Assembly: GCF_024746815.1 (NCBI RefSeq)
Contig: NZ_CP080525.1
Span: forward strand, 5,884,501-5,948,500
DNA length: 64,000 nucleotides
Source: Mesorhizobium sp. AR07
GTDB taxonomy: Bacteria; Pseudomonadota; Alphaproteobacteria; Rhizobiales; Rhizobiaceae
Reading direction: 5' to 3'
Of the stretch, positions 46,685 through 53,948 are shown in pieces; the first letter of the stretch is position 1, and each line of letters begins with the position of its first letter. Under the pieces are notes generated by a model. That model was given only the letters and a program-made list of their open reading frames with translations, was not told the DNA's origin and ran no database searches. The position numbers and the translations under genes were made by a program.

Positions 46685-47068
46685 TCAAATTTCGTTGACC
46701 GACAAGTCTTCTCGATGTGTCGCGATCTGCCATCTATTCCCCCACGCATCCTGCATCATCGCTCGTCGGTCGCCATAAGGCGTGTCCTTAGGTTCCTCGA
46801 TCGACTCTCCGCCCGCGCCGATTGCACGCCGGTACGTTTCGTCAGTGTCTTCTACATACACATAGAGGAAAGCCGGCATTGCTTTGCGTTCGCCATCGCC
46901 GCTGACCATCACGATAGAGTCGCCAATCCTCATCTCTGCCGGCGCCCCGGTCCGATACTCGCCGGTCGCGTCGAATACGGTTTTGAGAAATTCGACCAAG
47001 CCCCTGACGTCGTCGGCGACGATTCTCGGTGTGACGCTGCGCCAGCCATCGGGCTGAAATTTGACCAT
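46685..47068 (-). CDS. VOC-family protein
   Basis: A 127-residue glyoxalase/bleomycin-resistance fold protein with the two beta-alpha-beta-beta-beta modules expected (RIVADDVRGLVEFLKTVF and YVEDTDETYRRAIGAGG). The final DAWGNRWQIATH resembles the PhnB-like subgroup, where the last His/Glu binds metal. Substrate and role are unknown. It is a single gene in the island. Confidence 0.8.
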   Translation of the reverse strand: MVKFQPDGWRSVTPRIVADDVRGLVEFLKTVFDATGEYRTGAPAEMRIGDSIVMVSGDGERKAMPAFLYVYVEDTDETYRRAIGAGGESIEEPKDTPYGDRRAMMQDAWGNRWQIATHREDLSVNEI

Positions 47069-47270
47069 TTACTCACCTATCAGTCAGCCACGACAGTTGC
47101 ATGAGCGGCGAGGGGTTAGCCATGCCGCGCCTCGTAGGCTCTGCACGTTACCGGCGGATCGGCGCGGTTGGCGCTGCAGTCGTTTTCCTCGAGGGATCCT
47201 AAGCTTTCTGCCGCAAGTCGAACAAGACCGCGTGCTCGGGCTATAGGGCCAGGTTCGGTCCTCGGGGCGC

Positions 47271-47786
47271 TTACCCACGTAGGAACAGATGAATTTCCTG
47301 ACCGGGATGTTCAGTGGACGGGTAGGGAGACCCATTGGCCGTGAAACCGCGAGCCCGCAAGATTCTCCGCATGGCGGCGTTGTTGCTGCGTGTTGTAGCG
47401 AACACGGCTGATCCGCTTGCGAATGACAGAGCCGCGTCGACGAGACGCCAGCCCAATTTATGACGGCGATGGCTTTCTGCGACGACCACATACCCTAGTT
47501 CTACTGGGTAGGCGGCGGCGTCCGCATTTGATTTCGACTTGGCAAAGACGGCGGTTCGATAGTCCGGCTCTGGATTTTTGATCGCCGCAGTTCCGACCAG
47601 CTTCTTACCGTCATAGAGCATGACTAGGCCCCGCGCACCCTTGATGCGTTCAAGCAGCCCATAGTGGGAAACTTCGCCCTCCGAAACAACCAACTTGACA
47701 AAGGCATCGAGTTCTTTGTCGGAATATCCATGCGGAGGCTTGGCGGTCAACGAACTGAGATGTTGCATTGCTTGAGCATAGGTCAC
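47271..47786 (-). CDS. GNAT-family acetyltransferase
   Basis: A 171-residue GNAT protein. The acetyl-CoA-binding motif appears as VVVAESHRRHKLGWRLVDAAL (about 99-119), where the Q/RxxGxG/A loop is changed to RRHKLG, and the end NAAMRRILRARGF is the usual motif B region. GTG at 47786 is the assigned start; an ATG six codons later is equally possible. The substrate is unknown. Confidence 0.72.
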   Translation of the reverse strand: MTYAQAMQHLSSLTAKPPHGYSDKELDAFVKLVVSEGEVSHYGLLERIKGARGLVMLYDGKKLVGTAAIKNPEPDYRTAVFAKSKSNADAAAYPVELGYVVVAESHRRHKLGWRLVDAALSFASGSAVFATTRSNNAAMRRILRARGFTANGSPYPSTEHPGQEIHLFLRG

Positions 47787-48645
47787 TCAGATTGAGGTCG
47801 CAAATTCATCGGCACGGGCGGGCCGAGAGCGCCCTCCTCAGGTCGCGGATTTCATTTCGGTTGTGAATCGCGTTTCCCAAGGCCACGATATCTAAGTTGG
47901 GATAGGTGTCGCGCCATGTTTCCGCTGTCCATGTCCTCTGCCGCCTAACAGCACCTCGATCGGGGGCGTGAGGATTACGGAGTTGCAGCCACTCCCTCGA
48001 GAATTCCAGCCTGCCGTTGCGCACCCTGGCCGTTGATCGACTGTTTGTCTATCGCGGAACGATACGGGAAGAGCGCCGTCGAACGCCGCAAAGTGCAAAA
48101 AAATGCCCGATTGGTCCGATAGTTGGGGAAACCTCAAAATTTTTTGCGGCGATTTCCCCTTTAAAATCAATAGCGTAACTTTTTGACGGTCTAAATGTCG
48201 GAGTTTGCGCGACGCTGGAGAATATTTGACAGTGATTTCAATGGGTTATATGCTGTTTGAACAATCGAGTGGGAGCGGGGGAAACGGCGGCAATAGCGCG
48301 CAACTTCGGCGGACTTAAGCCATCGCCTACTTCAAGCGCGGTCGATTCTCGTGGGTACAGCCTTCCCTTCCAAAGCTACTTGGTCGATCTGAAACGCACC
48401 GGGCGTTGGATGTAAAGCGCCGTCGGTATGCGGTGGGGCATTGGCGTACAACGGCGTGTAAATCGGCGGGTCTGCTTGCGCGCCTTTGGTTCTCCACGCT
48501 CCTGAGATTGGTCAATCGGTCAGGAGAAATTACTTCGGCCACCCACGAGGCTCCTCGATCAAAGGTTCGATGGCCGCCCTGAGTGGCGGGGAGCCTGTGA
48601 CCATACCGCATTGCACAATTTCACGGCCTTGCCCACAATGCAGGC
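47787..48645. other. Gene-poor stretch before nasT
   Basis: About 860 bases with no supported gene. Short minus-strand frames at 47806-48170 are unlike any family I know. The putative right attachment core lies at 48264-48274. AT content rises around 48120-48260. The last ~370 bases would hold the nasT promoter. Confidence 0.6.
48264..48274. other. Putative right attachment core
   Basis: ATCGAGTGGGA, identical to the last 11 bases before the stop of guaA (36290-36300). It would close a ~12-kb island just before the nitrate genes. Confidence 0.4.
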
Positions 48646-49248
48646 ATGGTCCGATCCTCCCTAGCCGTCCTAGTGATCGACGAAAATCGCATCCGTGCTT
48701 CAATCATAGAGGCGGGGCTGCGCGAGGCCGGCCATGAACGGGTCACCGTTGTTCATGACGTAACCGGCATTGCGCGGCGGATCGCCGAGATCGAGCCCGA
48801 CGTCATCGTTATCGATCTCGAAAATCCCAACCGCGACATGCTCGAAAACATGTTCCAGCTTTCGCGCGCGGTGAAGCGGCCGATCGCCATGTTCGTCGAC
48901 CGCTCGGACCAGGCTTCGATCGAGGCGGCGGTCGATGCCGGCGTGTCGGCCTATGTCGTCGACGGCCTGCGGCAAGAGCGTGTCAAGCCGATCCTCGACA
49001 TGGCCGTCAGTCGTTTCAACGCCTTTTCGCGCATGGCGCGCGAGCTGGAGGAGGTTCGCGGCGAGCTTGAGAGCCGTAAGGTGATCGACCGCGCCAAGGG
49101 CATCCTGATGAAGTCGCGCGGCCTGAGTGAAGAGGCTGCCTACACGCTGCTGCGCAAGACGGCGATGAACCAGAACCGCAAGATCAGCGACATCGCCCAG
49201 AGCCTGGTGACCGCCGCCGGACTGCTGGGACCGGCGGAGGACGAATGA
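48646..49248 (+). CDS. nasT: NasT, ANTAR-domain antiterminator
   Basis: A 200-residue regulator with a receiver-like domain (Asp57 in IVIDLEN; the usual conserved Lys near 105 is replaced, AYVVDG, so it is probably not switched by phosphorylation) and a C-terminal ANTAR RNA-binding domain (about 140-195, with RAKGILMKSRGLSEEAAYTLLR). In known systems NasT binds paired hairpins in the leader of the nitrate operon and prevents termination when NasS releases it. The leader with a hexaloop hairpin and terminator is present at 50691-50784. It overlaps nasS by 4 bases. Confidence 0.93.
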   Translation: MVRSSLAVLVIDENRIRASIIEAGLREAGHERVTVVHDVTGIARRIAEIEPDVIVIDLENPNRDMLENMFQLSRAVKRPIAMFVDRSDQASIEAAVDAGVSAYVVDGLRQERVKPILDMAVSRFNAFSRMARELEEVRGELESRKVIDRAKGILMKSRGLSEEAAYTLLRKTAMNQNRKISDIAQSLVTAAGLLGPAEDE

Positions 49249-50489
49249 ACATGGGCGCCGAGCACCAGATCACCGCCGGCTTCATGCCGCTCTTCGACAG
49301 CGCCGTGCTGGTCGCCGCAAGCGAGCTTGGCTTCGCCGCACGCGAAGGCATTGACCTCACGCTGCACCGCGAGACCTCCTGGGCCAACATCCGCGACCGC
49401 ATTGCCATCGGCCACTTCGATCTCGCGCATATGCTCGGGCCGATGCCGCTTGCCTGCAATCTCGGGCTGACACCGCTCGCTTCCGAAACCATCGTGCCGT
49501 TCTCGCTCGGGCTCGGCGGCAATTGCATCACCATCTCCAACGCCGTCTGGGCCGGCATGGCGGCGCATGGCGCCGAACCCGATCTCGATCCGGCACGCGC
49601 CGGCGCCGCGCTGCGCGCGCTCATTCGCGAGCACGCTGCCTCCGGTGGCGATCCCCTTCGCTTCGCTGTCGTGCATCCGCATTCGGGACATAATTACGAA
49701 CTGCGCTACTGGCTTGCCGCCTGTGGCATCGATCCGACGCGCGAGATCGAGATCGTCATCGTGCCGCCGCCCTTCATGGCCGACGCCCTGGCCACGGGGC
49801 GCATCGACGGCTACTGCGTCGGCGAGCCCTGGAACAGCGCCTCGGTGGCCGCCGGTACCGGCCATATCGTCACCGTCAAGGCGCTGTTGTGGCGCAACAG
49901 CCCGGAGAAGGTGATTGGCGTGCGCAAAGCCTGGGCAGAACAGAACCCCGAGGCGCTAGCGGCGCTGCTGCGCGCGCTGCACCACTCGGCGCGCTGGTGC
50001 CAGGATCCGGGCAACCATGGCGAATTGGCCGCGGTGATGTCCCAGCCCGGCTTCCTCGGCCTGCCGCCCGCGGTGCAGATGCCGATCCTGACCGGCCATC
50101 TCCAATTGGGCAGCGGGGCGGAGCTGGATATCGACGACTTCTTCCTGCCCTTCGACAAGGCGGCTAACTTTCCCTGGAAGAGCCATGCGCTGTGGTTCTA
50201 CACGCAGATGGTGCGCTGGGGGCATGTCGAGCACACGCCGGAAAACCTCGCCATTGCGCGCGACTGCTACCGGCCCGACCTCTACCGCTCGGCGCTGAAG
50301 CCGCTCGGTGTCGCCCTTCCCGGCGCCAATTCGAAGGCCGAGGGCGCGCTCAAGGTCGCAACCGCGGTCGGCGCGACCGGGGCCGGCCTAGTGCTTGGTC
50401 CGGATGGTTTCTTCGACGGCCAGATCTTCGATCCGGATGAGATCGACGGCTACATTGCCGGCCAGAAATCGGCCCGCACGGAAGCCTGA
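49245..50489 (+). CDS. nasS: NasS, cytoplasmic nitrate sensor
   Basis: A 414-residue protein of the NrtA/CmpA binding family but without a signal peptide, as expected of NasS, which holds NasT inactive until nitrate or nitrite binds. Residues such as HPHSGHNYELRYWLAACGIDP and GYCVGEPWNS match those of NrtA in the ligand-binding region. It starts on ATG overlapping the nasT stop (ATGA), so the partners are made together. Confidence 0.92.
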   Translation: MNMGAEHQITAGFMPLFDSAVLVAASELGFAAREGIDLTLHRETSWANIRDRIAIGHFDLAHMLGPMPLACNLGLTPLASETIVPFSLGLGGNCITISNAVWAGMAAHGAEPDLDPARAGAALRALIREHAASGGDPLRFAVVHPHSGHNYELRYWLAACGIDPTREIEIVIVPPPFMADALATGRIDGYCVGEPWNSASVAAGTGHIVTVKALLWRNSPEKVIGVRKAWAEQNPEALAALLRALHHSARWCQDPGNHGELAAVMSQPGFLGLPPAVQMPILTGHLQLGSGAELDIDDFFLPFDKAANFPWKSHALWFYTQMVRWGHVEHTPENLAIARDCYRPDLYRSALKPLGVALPGANSKAEGALKVATAVGATGAGLVLGPDGFFDGQIFDPDEIDGYIAGQKSARTEA

Positions 50490-50506
50490 TCATTTCCGCG
50501 CCATTC

Positions 50507-50531
50507 TTGTGCATTGCACAAAAATTGTGCG
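50507..50531. promoter_or_regulatory. NtrC-like enhancer site
   Basis: Two overlapping palindromes are seen: TTGTGCATTGCACAA (50507-50521) and TGCAC-N7-GTGC (50515-50530). The latter agrees with the NtrC consensus TGCAC-N7-GTGCA except for its last base. They lie about 140 bases before the expected transcription start. Confidence 0.6.
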
Positions 50532-50639
50532 TGCGATGGCTCTGATGAACAATCTTTGGCCTGCCCGCTATTTCGCCTGGCGCGCCAGAGACCGGTTCAT
50601 ATTACTGATTTAATTGATATTTTTCCTCTCGCATCAAAC

Positions 50640-50655
50640 TGGCACGGTTCCTGCT
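50640..50655 (+). promoter_or_regulatory. Sigma-54 promoter of the nrt-nir-nas operon
   Basis: TGGCACG-GTTC-CTGCT has GG (50641-50642) and GC (50653-50654) at the exact N10 spacing. It differs from the consensus TGGCACG-N4-TTGC by one base. Transcription would begin near 50665, before the leader. Confidence 0.7.
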
Positions 50656-50690
50656 TCGAAATAGCCAGGCCCTTCGCGGGCCACGGAACA

Positions 50691-50710
50691 GGCGCCCAAT
50701 GGCGGGCGCC
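50691..50710 (+). promoter_or_regulatory. ANTAR-target hexaloop hairpin
   Basis: GGCGCCC pairs with GGGCGCC around the 6-base loop AATGGC, with A at loop position 1 and G at 4, as ANTAR proteins need. A preceding GGCCC/GGGCC hairpin (about 50669-50682) is less canonical because its loop is not a hexaloop. Confidence 0.6.
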
Positions 50711-50719
50711 ACAGGCAAA

Positions 50720-50784
50720 GCTGCCGCTCAGGTCAAGACGCGATCCGGATTTCCGGACGCGAAGACCTGGCCGGCGGCTTTTTT
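50720..50784 (+). terminator. Leader terminator before nrtA
   Basis: GCTGCCGCTCAGGTC (50720-50734) pairs with GACCTGGCCGGCGGC (50764-50778), with an inner TCCGGA hairpin, followed by TTTTTT. It lies 32 bases before nrtA and would stop transcription unless NasT acts on the hairpin upstream. Confidence 0.8.
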
Positions 50785-50815
50785 GTTTTGGAATCGCGTT
50801 CAACCGGAGACGACG

Positions 50816-52144
50816 ATGAAGAAGACGATGAAGACATGGATCGGGACTGGCACATCCCTCAAGGATGTGACGCGCCGCGATTTTCTGGTCAGCAGTGCGA
50901 TGACGGCTGGGCTGTTCGTGGCGGCCCGCAAGCTCTTCCCCTCCGGCGCCTATGCCGCCACCGCCGCTCCGGAAGTCACCGGCGCCAAGCTCGGCTTCAT
51001 CGCACTAACCGATGCCGCGCCCCTGATGATCGCCAAGGAGAAAGGCCTCTTCGCCAAATTCGGCATGCCCGATGTCGAGGTGCTGAAACAGGCCTCCTGG
51101 GGCGCGACGCGCGACAATCTGATGCTCGGCGGTGCTGCCAACGGCATCGACGGCGCCCACATCCTGACGCCGCTGCCCTACCTGATGCACACCGGCAAGG
51201 TGACGCAGAACAACCAGCCGATGCCGATGGCGATCGTGGCGCGGCTCAACTACGACTGCCAGGGCATTTCGGTCGCGCAGGAATATGCCGGCACCGGTGT
51301 CGGTCTCGACGCTTCGAAGCTGAAGGACGTCTTCGCCGCCAAGAAGGCCGCCGGAAAGGACATCAAGGCCGCCATGACCTTCCCGGGCGGCACGCACGAC
51401 CTCTGGCTGCGCTACTGGCTGGCCGCCGGCGGCATCGATCCCGACAAGGACGTCTCGACCATCGTCGTGCCGCCGCCGCAGATGGTGGCCAACATGAAGG
51501 TCGGTAACATGGACGTGTTCTGCGTCGGTGAGCCGTGGAACGAGCAACTCGTCCACCAGGGCGTCGGCTTCACCGCCGCCACCACGGGCGAACTGTGGAA
51601 GGGCCATCCGGAAAAAGCGCTCGGCCTGCGCGCCGAATTCATCGACAAACACCCGAACGCCACCAAGGCGATCCTGATGGCCGTCATGGAAGCCCAGCAA
51701 TGGTGCGAGGCCAAGGAAAACAAGGACGAGATGGCCGCCATCATCGGCAAGCGGCAATGGATGAACGTGCCGGTCACCGACATCATCGGCCGCCTCAAGG
51801 GCGACATCAATTACGGCAACGGCCGCGTCGCCTCCGGTACCGACCTCTACATGAAGTTCTGGAAGGGCGGCGTCTCCTACCCGTTCAAGAGCCATGACTC
51901 GTGGTTCCTCGCCGAAAACATCCGCTGGGGCAAATTGGCGCCAACCACCGACATCAAGGCGCTGGTCGATCAGGTCAATCGCGAGGATCTGTGGCGCGAG
52001 GCGGCCAAGGACCTCGGCGTCGCGGCAGCCGATATTCCGGCATCCTCGTCGCGCGGTGTCGAGACCTTCTTCGACGGCAAGGTCTTCGATCCGGCCAACC
52101 CGTCTGCCTATCTCGACAGCTTGAAGATCAAGGCATCGGCTTGA
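50816..52144 (+). CDS. nrtA: Nitrate ABC transporter, binding protein
   Basis: A 442-residue periplasmic nitrate-binding protein. It has a Tat signal (TRRDFL, Arg20-Arg21, then a hydrophobic stretch ending near AYA, residue 47), and the binding domain has FPGGTHDLWLRYWLAAGGIDP and DVFCVGEPWNEQ, the nitrate-pocket regions. It is the first gene after the leader terminator and so the direct target of NasT control. ATG at 50816 follows CGGAGA. Confidence 0.94.
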   Translation: MKKTMKTWIGTGTSLKDVTRRDFLVSSAMTAGLFVAARKLFPSGAYAATAAPEVTGAKLGFIALTDAAPLMIAKEKGLFAKFGMPDVEVLKQASWGATRDNLMLGGAANGIDGAHILTPLPYLMHTGKVTQNNQPMPMAIVARLNYDCQGISVAQEYAGTGVGLDASKLKDVFAAKKAAGKDIKAAMTFPGGTHDLWLRYWLAAGGIDPDKDVSTIVVPPPQMVANMKVGNMDVFCVGEPWNEQLVHQGVGFTAATTGELWKGHPEKALGLRAEFIDKHPNATKAILMAVMEAQQWCEAKENKDEMAAIIGKRQWMNVPVTDIIGRLKGDINYGNGRVASGTDLYMKFWKGGVSYPFKSHDSWFLAENIRWGKLAPTTDIKALVDQVNREDLWREAAKDLGVAAADIPASSSRGVETFFDGKVFDPANPSAYLDSLKIKASA

Positions 52145-52152
52145 ACCAGCGC

Positions 52153-52211
52153 AAACGGCGCATTGCGCCGTTTGTCGCCCCGAGCGCAACGGCGCCTCTT
52201 GCGCCGTTGTC
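52153..52211 (+). other. Two tandem hairpins between nrtA and nrtB
   Basis: AAACGGCGC-ATT-GCGCCGTTT (52153-52173) and CAACGGCGC-CTCTT-GCGCCGTTG (52189-52211) are perfect stems with nearly the same sequence and no T-run. They probably protect the nrtA mRNA, so that the binding protein is made in excess over the permease. Confidence 0.7.
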
Positions 52212-52245
52212 GCAGCAAATCCCGATCAAGGAGTATTTCCCAGAC

Positions 52246-53136
52246 ATGGCGATCCAGACTATCGAGGACAGCACGGTGAAGGCATTCCCCGCCAAGCCGG
52301 CCGAAATCATCGCCTTCACCGCCAAGGTGCGGCGCCGCTTCGACCCGGTCGTCATCGCCGGCAGGCTGGCGAGCACACTGGTGCCGCCAATCATCGTCAT
52401 CGCCCTCATGCTCGTCGTCTGGCAGGTCGCCTGCTCGTCGCCCACATCAAGCCTGCCGCCGCCGAGCCAGGTGTGGAACGAGGCCTACGATCTGATCGCG
52501 CATCCGTTCTTCAACAATGGCCCGCAGGATATTGGCCTTGCCTGGCGGGTGCTGATCTCGCTGCAGCGCGTCGCCATCGGCTTCGGCCTGGCGGCGATCG
52601 TCGGTGTCGCGCTTGGCGCGCTGGTCGGCCAGTCGATCTGGGCGATGCGCGGCCTCGATCCGGTGTTCCAGATCCTGCGCACCGTGCCGCCGCTGGCCTG
52701 GCTGCCGCTGTCGCTGGCAGCGTTCCGCGATTCCAGCCCGTCGGCGCTGTTCGTCATCTTCATCACCTCGATCTGGCCGATCATCATCAACACCGCCGTC
52801 GGCGTGCGCAACATCCCGCAGGACTACCGCAACGTCGCCCGCATCCTGCGGCTCAACCCGTTCGAATTCTTCGTCAAGATCATGGTGCCGGCCGCAGCAC
52901 CCTACATCTTCACCGGCTTGCGGATCGGCATCGGCCTGTCCTGGCTCGCCATCGTTGCCGCCGAAATGCTGACCGGCGGCGTCGGCATCGGCTTCTTCAT
53001 CTGGGACGCTTGGAACTCGTCGCGGCTGCCCGACATCATCGTCGCGCTCGCCTATATCGGCGTCACCGGCTTCTGCCTCGACCGCCTGGTCGCGGCGGTC
53101 GGCGCCTTCGTCACCCGCGGCACAACGGCAAAGTGA
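52246..53136 (+). CDS. nrtB: Nitrate ABC transporter, permease
   Basis: A 296-residue inner-membrane permease of the nitrate/sulfonate/bicarbonate type. About six hydrophobic segments are seen, from residue ~43 onward, with the EAA-like loop around RNVARILRLNPFEFFVKIMVPAAAP. The start at MAIQTIEDSTVKAF (52246) has AAGGAG a little far upstream (12 bases). It lies in the nrtA-nrtB-nrtD order. Confidence 0.93.
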   Translation: MAIQTIEDSTVKAFPAKPAEIIAFTAKVRRRFDPVVIAGRLASTLVPPIIVIALMLVVWQVACSSPTSSLPPPSQVWNEAYDLIAHPFFNNGPQDIGLAWRVLISLQRVAIGFGLAAIVGVALGALVGQSIWAMRGLDPVFQILRTVPPLAWLPLSLAAFRDSSPSALFVIFITSIWPIIINTAVGVRNIPQDYRNVARILRLNPFEFFVKIMVPAAAPYIFTGLRIGIGLSWLAIVAAEMLTGGVGIGFFIWDAWNSSRLPDIIVALAYIGVTGFCLDRLVAAVGAFVTRGTTAK

Positions 53137-53146
53137 GGAAAGCGCC

Positions 53147-53944
53147 ATGACCGCTTATCTGAAACTCGACCATATCGACAAATCCTTCGCCCGGGGCGGC
53201 CAGGTCAGCGAGGTGCTGAGGGATATCAGGCTAACCATCGACAAGGGCGAATTCGTCTCCATCATCGGTCACTCCGGCTGTGGGAAGTCGACCTTGCTGA
53301 ACCTGATCGCGGGGCTGACCAAGGTCTCCGCCGGGGCGGTGCTGCTGGAAGACAAGGAGGTTGATAGTCCCGGACCCGAGCGCGCCGTGGTGTTCCAGAA
53401 CCACTCGCTGCTGCCGTGGCTCACCGTCTATGAAAACGTCAACCTCGCGGTATCCAAGGTCTTCGGCCGTTCGAAGAGCAAGGCCGAGCGGCATGACTGG
53501 ATCATGCGCAATCTCGACCTCGTGCAGATGGCGCATGCCAGGGACAAGCGACCGGCAGAGATATCGGGCGGCATGAAGCAGCGCGTCGGCATTGCGCGCG
53601 CGCTGGCCATGGAGCCGAAGATCCTGCTGCTCGACGAGCCGTTCGGCGCGCTCGACGCGCTGACACGCGCCCATCTGCAGGACGCGGTGATGGATATCCA
53701 TTCCAGGCTCGGCTCGACGACGATCATGATCACCCATGATGTCGACGAGGCGGTGCTGTTGTCCGACCGCATCGTCATGATGACCAACGGCCCGGCGGCC
53801 ACCATCGGCGAAGTGCTTCCCGTGCCGCTGGCGCGTCCGCGCCGGCGCATCGGGCTCGCCTCCGATCGCACCTTCCTGCGTTGCCGCGAGGCGGTGCTGA
53901 AGTTCCTCTACGAGCGCCATCGCTTCGTCGAAGCCGCGGAGTAG
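53147..53944 (+). CDS. nrtD: Nitrate ABC transporter, ATPase
   Basis: A 265-residue ATPase that drives nitrate uptake. Walker A GHSGCGKST (about 41-49), signature ISGGMKQRV (about 139-147), Walker B ILLLDEPFGALD (about 159-170) and the switch His in MITHDVDEAVLL are all present. It lacks the binding-protein-like C-terminal fusion of cyanobacterial NrtC. The start is 10 bases after nrtB. Confidence 0.94.
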   Translation: MTAYLKLDHIDKSFARGGQVSEVLRDIRLTIDKGEFVSIIGHSGCGKSTLLNLIAGLTKVSAGAVLLEDKEVDSPGPERAVVFQNHSLLPWLTVYENVNLAVSKVFGRSKSKAERHDWIMRNLDLVQMAHARDKRPAEISGGMKQRVGIARALAMEPKILLLDEPFGALDALTRAHLQDAVMDIHSRLGSTTIMITHDVDEAVLLSDRIVMMTNGPAATIGEVLPVPLARPRRRIGLASDRTFLRCREAVLKFLYERHRFVEAAE

Positions 53945-53948
53945 ACCA

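Noticed and set aside
47806..48170. Two short minus-strand frames before nasT
   Set aside because: No domain, no ribosome site and no conserved wording; probably decayed or random.
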